NCBI RefSeq assembly: GCF_963678635.1
Contig: NC_087065.1
Location: forward strand, 49,521,011 to 49,585,010
Direction of reading: 5' to 3'
Source of the DNA: Symsagittifera roscoffensis
Taxonomy: Eukaryota > Xenacoelomorpha > Acoela > Convolutidae
Length of the DNA: 64,000 nucleotides
Shown: positions 22,050 to 34,762 of the stretch, in pieces
Numbering within the stretch: position 1 is the stretch's first letter
How the letters are laid out: every line of letters begins with the position of its first letter
Made by a program: the position numbers and the translations under genes
The notes under the pieces: model-generated
What the model was told of the DNA's origin: nothing
What the model saw: the letters and a program-made list of their open reading frames with translations, nothing else
The model's database searches: none

Positions 22050-25000
22050 TTAGGCAAAATTTGAAGTTTTCTGTACTTATGACTTTTTTACTAGTACTTT
22101 TTTGACCGGAAGTTTTTTTTTCGCTCTGTTTTTAAGATCAGTCTTCTTTTTTTTTCACCTAGTCTCCACTTTCTACTTCATTTTTTCATATCATTGTTAG
22201 GTCCAAAAATTGTCAAGTTTTTTGATAACTTGTGTTTCGTTTCAATAAAAGAGCAGTATTTTCTTGCGGTCTGATTTTGATTTTTCTCTCTGATTTCAGC
22301 TCACTTCCACTTGGAAAAGGAAAGCCAACTTAACTATCGATAAGCAGAAGTGTTTAAGTCACAGAAAAGGTGATCAAATTTTTATTCGAGTATGGAGTTT
22401 GGTTATCAAATTTAACTGCAAAAGAAGGTTAACCTATTGATTCAGTTTCCGCAAATTCTTTTTTTTATCAAAAAAATGTTGATTTTTTTTCAAGTTCAGT
22501 TTTTTTTGTTAAAAGAAAGACAAACTGCATTATCAATCAGAAAAATTATAAAGGGCACAAAATTAACTTCAAATTTCCCAAGGAAAACAATATTTGTATC
22601 CTGTTTTCTCTAGTTAGACTGAAATCATCAAAAAATGGCAATTATAATTTAATCTAAAATTTCAAAGATCTTTAAATTTATTTATTGCTTCAGTTAAAAT
22701 GCGGAAATTGAGTTTTTTTAAAAAACGAGTCCCTATTTTTGTTTGTTTACATATGTTAAAAGACTCTTTTCCAAGTGTTTGATGGCTATAATTTATGAGA
22801 AATCAGTGGCCTTGTAGACTTTTTATAATCTTGTTGTCACACAAAAGATAGGTACAGCACTATACGCGGTCGCTAGGTCTTTTGCAAATTGATCGCCGTG
22901 TCTGACCTATTAAGTGTCACTGAACGAATTAAAGACACTTATATAGGTAGTGTGGTGTTTTAAATGTGTTAAATGTTTGCTGTACTTGCTTTGATTTTCG
23001 ATTTATGCACAAATTCAAAATAGTTTCAATTGCCTAAAGAAAGGTAAATTATGCTCCCAAAAAACATTATTCGATGCTTTCAGCTTATTCTTTTCTTGGT
23101 TCGATGCTTTCAACTCGATGATTTCAGCCTAAAACTTGAGGCAAAGTTTTTGATTTGTTTCAGCCTTGTCCTTTTCAAAAAGTAAAATCAAAAAGTAGAT
23201 TTTTTTCAATTATCTTTTGGCTATGTCGCGAAGCAATTGAAAACCGTAAGAAAAAAGTCCGGACATGCCAAAACCCTGTTCAATTAAAAAATTTTCCTGA
23301 AAGTTGATGAACTCCTAGCCAAGCCAACATAAACCTGCCTTTGACATCGAAATCAGAAATTGCTTGCTAGTGTTAGATCAGATTTATAAATAATTAGTCA
23401 TTTTTTGTAAAAGTAAAGATATCTTAGATGTCAGTCTCTCGTCATTTCAATTTTTAAATCCATGTAAGATGACCAAAAACACACCCATTTTGTTAAAAAA
23501 ATCAAAACGTATCTCAAATGGGCCGTGCAAAAACAGTCGAGACAGTTCAAACATACCAGATTTTGGCCAAACTGGTCAAACAGTATCAAATTTAGCTCAA
23601 AAAAGATTGAAACCGAAACCAAGTTTTTCGATACGGGTGGTTTTTCGTGAGCGTTAAATATTAGACATTTTTTCCCTTGTTATTCAAGATTTTGTGAGTT
23701 TAGCTTCTGTATTAAATTTCTTTGTTCAAAATATGATTTTGTTCGGCGAGATTTTGCATAGTTTTTGCCGTTCAATTGTAGCATATTGAATTCGGCTTGG
23801 AGTACGGTTAGCTAAGACTTTGACGTTAAATGTTTTTACAAATTTAACTTTTTGGCTACACTGATTCGAATTCGTTGTTCGCAATCGAATCTTGACGCGT
23901 AGCTTTTTATATAATTTAATACTTAGAGCTCTTCTGGAGCTTCATCTATGTTATGCTTCAAGCTTTTCACATGGCGGAGGAAAAATAAAACAAAAAATTC
24001 ACGAGTTAAAAGTCGATGAACGTAGTTCAGAACTTTATTCAGGTCGTGATGATTTTTCTGTCGTTTTTTCTTGAGGAACAGTTTTAAAATTTGTTCAAGG
24101 TCAAATATACTTTTCGTGGTTTGACTTTTGCTTTTTTCATGCCTAGTTCGTTGCCCTTGTTGAAAGGAAAGCAATTTCCACTATCGAATTGCAAAAGTGA
24201 ATGACCACGAAAAATTCCCAGCGAAACTAAAAGTGTTCGCATTGATCCAGTATTGTCAGTTGGTTTTATTTGATCGAAAAAATGGCGCTCATTAAATTTT
24301 TTGAAATTCAAAAACTTTATTGTTATCTATTTTTTCTTTGAATTTTGAATATGTTATAGAAATTTTTTTTTCAAAAAGCAAGCCAATACTTTGTTCTGTG
24401 TACTTGAGTTCATTGACTCTTCTCCAACTGTTTTTTGGTTTTGTTTTTTATCTACAGATCTAATTCAAAAATTGTTTGGCTCTCAATTTATCAAGATTCA
24501 ACTTCAAAATTAAAAAAGCGAAACTTTGGCTGTGAAAGGCTTCCATCGTTTAAACGAAAGATAGGCATTTTCAGGTATTTTTTTGCTTAACATATTCACT
24601 GAAATGTTTTTTATGATCTAATTCAAATTTAATTGGCTCTCAATTTATCGCGATTCAATTTCAAAATTAAAAAAAGGCGAAACTTTGGTTGTCAAAAGCT
24701 TCCACTTTTTAATTGAAAGATAGGCATTTTTAAGAAATTTGTTTTGGTCAACAGAATCATTGAAATGTTTTTGTTGACTTCAGTTCCGGAAAAAAGTCAA
24801 ACTTAACTACTGGTTGCATTAATAATTATCAAACTAACAAGTCGTTATCGCGGCAACCTACTCTTGACATTGAATTTTTTATTCAAAGCAGTGCATGAAA
24901 TTTTTTCTTGAAAATTTTGGCTTACTATATGTTAATTCTCCGCTCATGTTTGTTCGACCATTTTCCCTAGCATGGTCTCCCCTCTTTGCTTAGGTACTTT

Positions 25001-26269
25001 TTTCAAGGTATGATTTGGGCGAGTTTTATAATCAGTTGTGTATGACAAAAGTTTTATTCCAGATTAAATGCGTCTCTCACACAAGTACTGTGGGTTTAAT
25101 TAAGAATTAGTGCCTGAATACGATTTTAACACTAGCTTTGTGTTCAATAGCATGATTACCTCAAAATTTTTGTACATCTTTTGTTCAACGCAATTTTTGA
25201 CTTACTTCAAATTAGTTTGTTGAGTCATTTGCAATCGGTTCAATTTCTGTCGGCTAACTTGCGAAGTTAGATTGTTGTTCCGACCATTTAAAAGGGGAAA
25301 GAAATTTGTTTTGGGATGTTTGTTAATTTTTTCTTTTTGTTTCCCACGCGAAATCAGTTATTACAATTGATCATCGTTATAATCGTTATTTTTTTCACAG
25401 TGTCGAGAAAAAGGTATTCGAAATTTTTGATTTTTGGTCTAATTTTCGGCTAAAAATGTGACGATGCACGCTTATAATAGATTATGTAAACCGTGAAAAC
25501 TTAGTTACATTAAATTTAAGGAATTTTTTTATATTTTTCTGGCGCATTTTTGAGAATCAAAAGTTGAAAGTTCAAAAAAATGTCTGCAAAAGATTTTGAA
25601 AAATTGTTTCTAATTTTTTCAATATGTAGGAATTTTTTTTTCGTTTCTTTTTCTTCAAAAACTCTTTTTCAATTGCCCTCTTTTACTATGACTCTCAAAT
25701 ACGCCAGCATTCTTTTTTTTCGTTTGATCACAAAATGCAACAGTCTTTTAATCACAACACGCAGAAAAAAATGACACCAATTTAAAAAAAAATAAGCTTT
25801 TTTTTGTAATTTTTGAAAACTATTTGCACAGTAACCGGTTATTCTTGTTATGTTTTGCAAATGATGCGAAACGTGCCTTTGCCTTGCTGCTGTTTGAAAT
25901 TGGTTTTTCTTGTTTAATCTGTGTTTGTTTTTATCAGAATTTGAACATCAAGGGAAAACAACCGATTGTTTAATCAAATAAAAGTATATTTTCAATTTTT
26001 TCATGAAAATGAATTTAGAACAGTTCTAACTATGTCAATTTGTAAAAAAAATTGAAAGACAAAAAATCAATCAAATAGACTTGTGCAACTTTGACTGGAT
26101 TCTTTTTTCCTCGCTATATTAATTGCTCTTTAAAGTAAGGTTCGGGTCCTATTATTTATTCCGCACAAATTTCTTAAATTGGCATTTTTGTAAGAATCAT
26201 TTTATAAATTATGAGAAAAAAAGACGGCTTGCACTGGGTGCTAGCAAAAATTGATGAGATTAGGCAAAA
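22050..26269 (+). repeat. beta2 unit, longest beta copy (4.22 kb)
   Basis: The reference beta copy. It has the beta-type 'gataggtacagcactat' (22850) and 'cacatggcggagg' (23960). It then carries a distal block unique to beta: two tandem subrepeats of about 155 bp (24465-24620 and 24620-24775, each with 'ggctctcaatttatc' and 'gcgaaactttgg'), 'aacaagtcgttatcgcggcaac' (24837), a small palindrome ctaactt-gcg-aagttag (25254-25270), and 'gggaaaacaaccgattg' (25951). It ends at 'gcttgcactgggtg' (26226). No recognisable protein domain was found. Confidence 0.85.
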
Positions 26270-29200
26270 GTTGAAGTTGACTGTACTTACGACTTTTTTT
26301 TTAGTACTTTTTTGATCAAAAACTATTTTTCACTTTCGCACCTAGTCACCACTTTCTTCTTCATTTTTTCATATCATTGTTGGATCCAAAAATTGTCAAG
26401 TTTTTTGATAACTTGTGTTTCGTTTCAATAAAAGAGCAGTATTTTTTCGCGGTTTGATTTTGATTTTTCTCTCTGATTTCAGCTCACTTCCACTTGGAAA
26501 AGGAAAGCAAACTTAACTATCGATAAGCAGAAGTGTTTAAGTCGCAGAAAAGGTGATCAACTTCTTATTCGAGTTTGGCGTTTGTTTATCAAATATACCT
26601 GCAAAAAAAGTTTAAGCTATTGATTCAGTTTCCGCAAATTCTTTTTTTAAACAAAAAATGTTGATTTTTTTTCAAGTTCAGTTTTTTTTTGTTAAAAGAA
26701 AGACAAACTGCATTATCGATCAGTAAAATTATAAAGGGCACAAAATTAACTTCAGATTTCCCAAGAGAAACAATATTTGTATCCTGTTTTCTCTAGTTAG
26801 ATAGAAATCATCAAAAAAGCCAATTATAATTTAGTCTAAAGTTTCAAAGATCTTTAAATTTCTTTATTGCTTTCGTTAAAATGCGGAAATTGAGATTTTT
26901 TTAAAAACGAGTCCGTATTTTTGTTTGTTTACTTTTGTTCAAAGACTTTTTTCCAAGTATCTGATGGCTGTTATTTATGAGAAATCAGTGAACTTATAGA
27001 TTGTTTAAAATCTTGCTGTCAACCAACAGATAGGTACACCACTACCCGCTGTAGGTAGGGTTTTTGCGAAATGATCGCCATTTCCCAACTATTAAATGCC
27101 AGTGAACGAAGTAGAGGCACTTATTTAGGTAGTGTGGTGTTTAAAATGTTTGCTGTAGTTGCTTTGTTTTTGGACTTATGCAGAAGTTCAAAATAGTTTC
27201 AAATGCTTGAAGAAAGGTATATTACGCTCTCATGAAACCAAATTCGATGCATTCAAACTAGTTCTTTCTAAGCTCGATGTTTTCAACTCGATGACTTCAG
27301 CCTCAAATTTGAAACAAATTTTTTTATTTGTTTCAGCCTAGTCCTTTTCAAAAAGAAAAATCAATATTAGTTTCAACCATTTTTAGGCTATGTTGCAAAC
27401 AAAATGAAGATCGTTAGAAAAATGTCCGGACATGCTGAAACCCTGTTTGAATAAAAACTTTTTCCTGAAAGATGATGCACTCCTCGCCACGCAAACCTGC
27501 CTTTGACATCGAAATCAGAAATTGATTGCAAGTTTTAATTCAGAATTTCAATTATAAAGTCAATTTTTGTAAAATTATAGATCTCTTAGATGTCAGTCTC
27601 TCGTCATTTCAAATTAGCAATTCAAAGGATGTAAGATGACAGAAAAAACACCCTTTTGTTAAAAAGTCAAAACATAGCTCCACTGGGCTGTGCAAAAATA
27701 GTCCAGACAGTTCAAACATACCAGATTTTGGTCAAACATGTCAAACAGTATCAAATCTTGCTCAAAAGAAATTTAAACCAAATCCAAGCTTTTGGATACG
27801 GGTCATTTTTTGTGAGCGTTGAAAGTTAGACAAGTTTTTCTCTGTAAATCAAGGTTTTTGTGAGTTAAACTTCTGTTTTAAAATTCTTTGTTCAAAAATT
27901 GGTTTTGTTCTGCAAGATGTTGTATTTTTTTGCTGTTCAATTGTAGCACATTGAATTCGGCTTGGAGTCCCGTTAGCTGGAGTCCCGTTAGATTTTCAAG
28001 TTAAAAGTTTTTTTTTATTTAACCTTTTGGCTACACTGATTGAATGTCCGGGTTCGCAATCGAATCTAGATGCGTAGTTTTGTTTTTATTTCAATACTTA
28101 GAGTTTTTTTGGAGCTTCATCTGTGTTATGTCTGCCACAAGCTTTTCTCATGGTGGAGGAAAAAAAACCAAAAAATTCACTTTTTAAAAGTCGATGAACG
28201 TAGTTCAGAATTTACTCTAAGTCGTGATGATATTTCTGTCATTTTAGTTTGGAAATAGTCTTAAGATTTGTTGAAGCTCAAACATACTTTTCGCGGTTTG
28301 ACACATGATTCTTTGAAGCTCAGTTCGTTACATTTAAAGACAGAAAGGCAGTTTCTACTATCGAATGGCAAATGGGTATAACCACAAAAAAACTAAATTT
28401 CCTGTTTTTCGTCTTTTAGAAGACTTAAAGTTGTCTTTACCTTGAGCCTGTAGTCGAGGTTGCAGGTGAAATGATAAATTTAACCAAATTAAAATAAAAA
28501 TTTTTTTTGCTATTTTGTTTCAAATATTTCGGTCGTCAAGTACTATTACACAAGCAGTAAAAAATGCAAGGGATGATGAAAACCCGAAAAAAATCATAAA
28601 CAGGAGTCTTTACAAATTTTGATCCATGCATGCACAATTTGTTAGGCTTTTTTTTCAGCAAAGTAGAAAATAGTGTTTTGAAACACAAGCTATTTAAACT
28701 TCAGCACATTCATCGGTGTTTTGACTTTCACGCAGCTTGTATTTCAATACACTACTTTCCACTTTACAACGTTTAATCCGTTCAGGCACTATTTGATAGG
28801 CTTTAATTTTCAGCAAAGTAGAAAATAGTGTTTTAAACACAAGCTGCTTGAAGGTCATACAGATGAGTGTGCTGAAGTGTTAACTTAACTGAAGGTTTCC
28901 TGTTAGGAAAAATTACTTCGGATTTCTTTCTGGTACTTTTTTATTAAATGTTTTCCGCTCTCAGATTATAAATTCAGTCCTTTTTTCTCAGCTTCCTCCT
29001 TTTTTGCATGGAGGATGTGAAACACGCTACCTCGCCGTAGCGTGTTTGCCAATAATCTGAAGAAGAAAGCTATTATGATTTTTCTACTGCGAGTTATAAC
29101 TAGCGCAAAGCCATCAAGTAGAACTGCCTAATCTAAACAACTGCGAAGTTGAAGAAATGCTGAAGAACTATGTTTTGACTGTAAAATTCCTCTCCCTCTA

Positions 29201-29535
29201 CTTAAAAGCGCAACTGACCTCCTAGAAGTTTTGAATTGAACTGATCAAGGGCTATAAAAAGTATCCTCCCGCATATAAGGATTTCTTAGAGTTTATACAT
29301 GTATGTATATTATGTATAAAAAACTCTGCAATAACTTGATACTTCGCCTGAGTTTGTCCTGAAAATTTTTGGGAAAAACTATAAATTGGAATCTGTGATG
29401 AAGATCCTGCCAAATTCGCGATTGCGACTGTAGAATTCTGTAAATTAGAAAGTTTTTTCAGTGTTTTGAACCAACACCTGCGTAATAGTCAAAAATACAG
29501 ACAGATAAAGTGCTGAATTGTTGATCATGAATTTA
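26270..29535 (+). repeat. alpha4 unit (3.27 kb)
   Basis: Complete alpha order: 26519 'atcgataagcagaag', 27030 alpha-type 'gataggtacaccactaccc', 27590 'cttagatgtcagtc', 28030 'gctacactgatt', inverted repeat 28660-28691 / 28734-28765 (more decayed than in alpha1), short frame at 29014. Near 27975 it carries a small local duplication, 'ggagtcccgttag' in tandem. Confidence 0.85.
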
Positions 29536-32055
29536 TTAGGCAAGAGTTGAAGTTTTCTGTACTTATGACTTTTTTACTAGTAATTTTTTGACCGGAAGTT
29601 TTTTTTCCCTTCCTGTTTTTAAGATCAGTCTTCTTTTTTTTCACCTAGTCACCACTTTCTACTTTATTTTATCATATCATTGTTGGGTCCAAAAATTGTC
29701 AAGTTTTTTGATAACTTGAGTTTCGTTTCAAAAAAAGAGCAGTATTTTTTCGCGGTTTGATTTTGATTTTTCTCTCTGATTTCAGCTCACTTCCACTTGG
29801 AAAAGGAAAGCAAACTTAACTATCGATAAGCAGAAGTGTTTAAGTCACAGAAAAAGTGATCAAATTCTTATTCGAGTATGGAGTTTGGTTATGAAATTTA
29901 TCTGCAAAAAAAGGTTAACTTATTGATTCAATTTCTGCAAATTCTTTTTTTTTATCAAAAAAATGTTGATTTTTTCAAGTTCAGTTTTTTTGTTAAAAGA
30001 AAGACAAACTGCATTATCGATCAGTAAAATTATAAAGGGCACAAAATTAACTTCAGATTTCCCAAGGGAAACAATCTTTGTTTCCTGTTTTCTCTAGTTG
30101 GACTGAAATCATCAAAAAAGGCCAATTATAATTTAGTCTAAAGTTTCAAAGATCTTTAAATTTCTTTTTTGCTTTCGTTTAAATGCGGAAATTGAGATTT
30201 TTTAAAAAACGAGTCCTTATTTTTGTTTGTTTACCTATGTTCAAAGACTCTTTTCCAAGTGTTTGATGGCTAAAATTTATGAGAAATCAGTGGCCTTATA
30301 GACTATTTTTAATCTTGCTGTTACACAAAAGATAGGTACATCACTATCCGCGGTCGCTAGGTCTTTTGCAAATTGATCGCCGTTTCTGACCTATAAAAGG
30401 TCACTGATAAGGTTAAATGTTTGCTGTAGTTGCTTTGATTTTCGATTTATGCACAAATTCAAATTAGTTTCAATTGCCTAAAAAAAGGTAAATTATGCTC
30501 CCAAAAAATAAAATTCGATGATTTCAGCCTATTCTTTTCTTGGTTCGATGCTTTCAACTCGATGATTTCAGCCTAAAACTTGAAGCAAAAATTTTGATTT
30601 GTTTCAGCCTTGTTCTTTTCAAAAGGTAAAATCAAAAAATAGAATTTTTTTTCAATTATCTTTTGGCTATGTCGCAAAGCAATTGAAAACCGTTAGAAAA
30701 AAGTCCGGACATGTCACAACCCTGTTAAATTAAAGAATTTTCCTGAAAGTTGATGAACTCCTCGCCAAGCCAACATAAACCTGCCTTTGACATTGAAATC
30801 AGAAATTGCTTGCTAGTGTTAGATCAGAATTTAAAAAATTTTCTCATTTTTTGTAAAAGTAAAGATATCTTAGATGTCAGTCTCTCGTCATTTCAAATTT
30901 TAAATCTATGCAAAATGACAGATAAAAAAACTCCCAATTTGTTAAAAAAGTCAAAACGTATCTCAAATGCGCCGTGCAAAAACAGTCGAGACAGTTCAAA
31001 CATACCAGAATTTGGCCAAACTTGTCAAAAAGTATCAAATTTAGCTCAAAAAATTTGAAACCGAAACCCAGCTTTTCGATACGGGTCATTTTTTGTGAGC
31101 GTTGAAAATAAGACAATATTTCCCTTGTTATTCAAGGTTTTGTGAGTTTAGCTTCTGTATTAAATTTCTTTGTTCAAAATATGATTTTGTTCGGCGAGAT
31201 TTTGGTTGTGAAAGGCTTCCATCGTTTAAACAAAAGATAGGCATTTTTCAGGTATTTTTTTTGCTTAACAGATTTACTGAAATGTTTTTTGTTGATCTAA
31301 TTCAAATTTAATTGGCTCTCAATTTATCGCGATTCAATTTCAAAAGTAAAAAAAGGCGAAACTTTGGTTGTCAAATGCTTCCATTTTTTAATTGAAAGAT
31401 AGGCATTTTTAAGAAATTTATTTTGATTAATAGAATCATTGAAATGTTTTTGTTGACTTCAGTTTCGGAAAAAAGTCAAACCTAACTACTGGTTGCATTA
31501 TTAATTATCGAACTAACAAGTCGTTATCGCGGCAACGTACTCTCGACATTGAATTTTTTATTCAAAGCTGTGCATGAAATTGTTTCTTGAAAATTTTGGC
31601 TTACTTTATAATAACTTTCCGCTCATGTTTGTTCGACCATTTTCCCTAGCATGGTCTCCCCTCCTTGCTTAGGTAGTTTTTTCAAGGTATGGTTTGGGCG
31701 AGTTTTATAATCAGTTGTGTATGACAAAAGTTTGATTTCAGATTAAATGCGTCTTTCACACAAGTACTAAGGGTTTAGTTAAGAATTATTGCCTGAATAA
31801 GATTTTAACACTAGCCTTGTGTTCAATAGCATGATTACCTCAAAATCATTGTACATTTTTTACTCAACGCATTTTTTTGACTTCCTTCAAATTAGTTTGT
31901 TGAGTCATTTGCAATCGGTTCAATTTCTGTCGGCTAACTTGCGAAGTTAGATTGTTGTTCCGACCATTTAAAAGGGGAAAGAACTTTGTTTTCGAATGTA
32001 TTTTAATTTTTTCTTTTTGTTTTCCACGCGGAATCAGTTATTACAATTGATCATC
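29536..32055 (+). repeat. beta3 unit with internal deletion (about 2.5 kb)
   Basis: Beta-type 'gataggtacatcactatccgc' near 30330. At about 31203 the sequence goes directly from 'ttcggcgagatttt' to 'ggttgtgaaaggcttcc'. Compared with beta2 this is a deletion of about 0.77 kb whose ends share a short T/G-rich microhomology. It retains the tandem subrepeats (31200-31450) and the palindrome near 31933. It ends abruptly at 'acaattgatcatcgg', joined to the interior of alpha5. Confidence 0.8.
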
Positions 32056-34762
32056 GGAAATTGTAAACTGCATTATCGATCAGTAAAATTATAAAGGGCA
32101 CAAAATTAACTTCAGATTTCCCAAGGGAAACAATATTTGTAATCTATTTTCTCTAGTTGGACTGAAATCATCAAAAAATGCCAATTATAATTTAGTCTAA
32201 AATTTCAAAAATCTTTGAATTTAAATATTGCTTTCGTCACAATGCGGAATTTGAGATTTTTTAAAAAACGAGTCCGTATTTTTGTTTGTTTACTTATGTT
32301 CAAAGACTCTTTTCCAAGTGTCTGATGGCTATAATTTATGAGAAATCAGTGGCTTTATAGATTGTTTGAAATCTTGCTGTCAACCAACAGATAGGTACAA
32401 CACTACCCGCTGTAGGTAGGGCTTTTGCGAAGTGATCGCCGTTTCCCACCTTCAAAATTACGCTCTCAAGAAACCAAATTCGATGCTTTCAGGCTAGTCC
32501 TTTGTAGGCTCGATGTTTTCAACTCGATGACTTCAGCCTCAAACTTGAAGCAACATTTTTCATTTGCTTCAGCCTAGTCCTTCTTTCAAAAAGTAAAATT
32601 ACTTTTAGTTTCAATCATTTTTAGGCGATGTTGCAAACAAAATGAAGTTCTTTAGAAAAATGTCCGGACATGCTGAAACCCTGTTCGAATATAAGATTTT
32701 TCCTGAAAGATGATGCACTCCTCGCCACGTAAACCTGCCTTTGACATCGAAATCAGAAATTGCTTGCAAGATTTAATTCAGAATTTCAATTATAAAGTCA
32801 GTTTTTGTAAAAGTATAGATATCTTAGATGTCAGTCTCGCGTCATTTCAAATTTTGAATTCAAAGGATGTAAGATGACAGAAAACACATCCTTTTTGTTA
32901 AAAAAGTCAAAACATATCTCCACTGGGCCTTGCAAAAACAGTCGATACAGTTTAAACACACCAGATTTTGGTCAAACATATCAAAAAGTATCAAATATTG
33001 CTCAACAAAAATTGAAACCAAATCCAAGCTTTTCGATACGGGTCATTTTTGTGAGCGTTGTAAATTAGACAAGTTTTTCTTTTTAAGTCAAGTTTTTTGT
33101 GAGTTTAACTTCTGTGTTAAATTTTTTTGTTCAAAAATTGATTTTGTTCTGCAAGATGTTGTATTTTTTTGCTGTTCAATTGTAGCACATTGAAATCGGC
33201 TTGGAGTCCCGTAAGCAGAGATTTTCACGTTAAAAATTTTTATCAATTTAACCTTTTGGCTAAACTGATTGAATGTCGTGGTTCCCAATCGAATCTAGAT
33301 GCGTAGTTTTGTTTTTATTTCAATACTTAGAGCTTTTTTGGAGCTTCATCTGTGTTATGTCTGTCTCAAGTTTTTCACATGGTCGAGGAAAAAAACCAAA
33401 AAAGTTCACTTTTTAAAAGTCGATTAACATAGTTCAGAATTTACTATAAGTCGCGATGATATTTCTGTCATTTTCTTTGGGGAATAGTCTTAAGTTTTGT
33501 TGAAGCTCAAACATACTTTTCGCGGTTTGACTTTTGATTCTTTGAAGCTCAGTTCGTTGCATTTAATAAAAGAAAGGCAGTTTCTACTATCGAATGGCAA
33601 AAGGGTATAACCACAAAAAAAAACTAAATTTGCTGTTTTTTGTCTTTTAGAAGACTTTAAGTTGTCTTTAACTTGAGCCTGTAGTTGAGGTTGCAAGTGA
33701 ATTGATAAATTTAACAAAATTAAAATAAAAAAAAATTTGCTATTTTATTTCAAATTTTTTGGTCGTCAAGCACTAATACAAAAGCAGTAAAAAACGCAAG
33801 GGATGATGAAAACCCAAAAAAATTATAAACAGGAGTCTTTACAAAATTTGATCCATGTATGCACAATTTGATAGACTTTTTTCAGCAAAGTAGAAAATAG
33901 TGTTTTGAAACACAAGCTATCTAAACTTCAGCACATTCATCGGTGTTTTGACTTTCACGCAGCTTGTGTTTGAAAACACTATTTTCTACTTTACAAAATT
34001 TGATCCGTTCATGCATTTTTTGATAAGTTTTAATTTTCAGCAAAGTAGAAAATAGTGTTTTGAAACACAAGCTGCCTGAAGGTCATACAGATGAGTGTGC
34101 TGAAGTGTTAATTTAACTGAAGGTTTCCTGTTACGAAAAATTTTTTTCCGATTTTTTTCTGGTACTTTTTTTATTAAATGGTTTCCGCTCTCAAGTTATA
34201 AGATCAGTCCTTTTTTTCTCAGCTTCCTCCTTTTTTGCATGGAGGATGTGGATGACGCCTCGCCGTAGCGTGCTTGCCAATAATCTGAAGGAGAAAGCTA
34301 TTATTACTTTTCTACTGCGAGTTATAACGAGCGCAAAGACATCAAGTAGAATTGCCTAATCTAAACAACTTCGAAGTTGAAGAAAAGCTGAAGATTTATA
34401 ATTCGACTGGAAAATTCCTCTGCCTCTACTTAAAAGCGCAACTGACTTCTTAGAAGTTTTGAATTGAACTGATCAAGTGCTATAAAAAGTATTCTCCCGC
34501 AAATAAGGATTTTTTAGAGTTTTTACAAGAATGTAAATTATGTATAAAAAGTTCTGCAAAAATTTGATACTTCGCCTGAGTTTGTCTTGAAAATTTTTGG
34601 GAAAAACCATAAATTGGAGTCTTTGATGAAGATCCTGTCAAATTCGCGAATGCGACTGTAGAATTCTGCAAATTAGAAAGTTTTTCAGTGTTTTGACCCA
34701 ACACCTGCATAATAGTCAGAAATACAGACAGATAAAGTGCTGAATTGTTGATCATGCATTTA
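32056..34762 (+). repeat. alpha5 unit, 5'-truncated (2.7 kb)
   Basis: It begins inside an alpha unit at 'aactgcattatcgatcagta', lacking the usual first 0.5 kb. Alpha-type 'gataggtacaacactaccc' lies near 32390. A second small deletion at about 32452 joins 'gtttcccacctt' to 'caaaattacgctctc'. Downstream it is very close to alpha1, including the inverted repeat 33887-33918 / 33961-33992 and the short frame at 34248. Confidence 0.8.
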
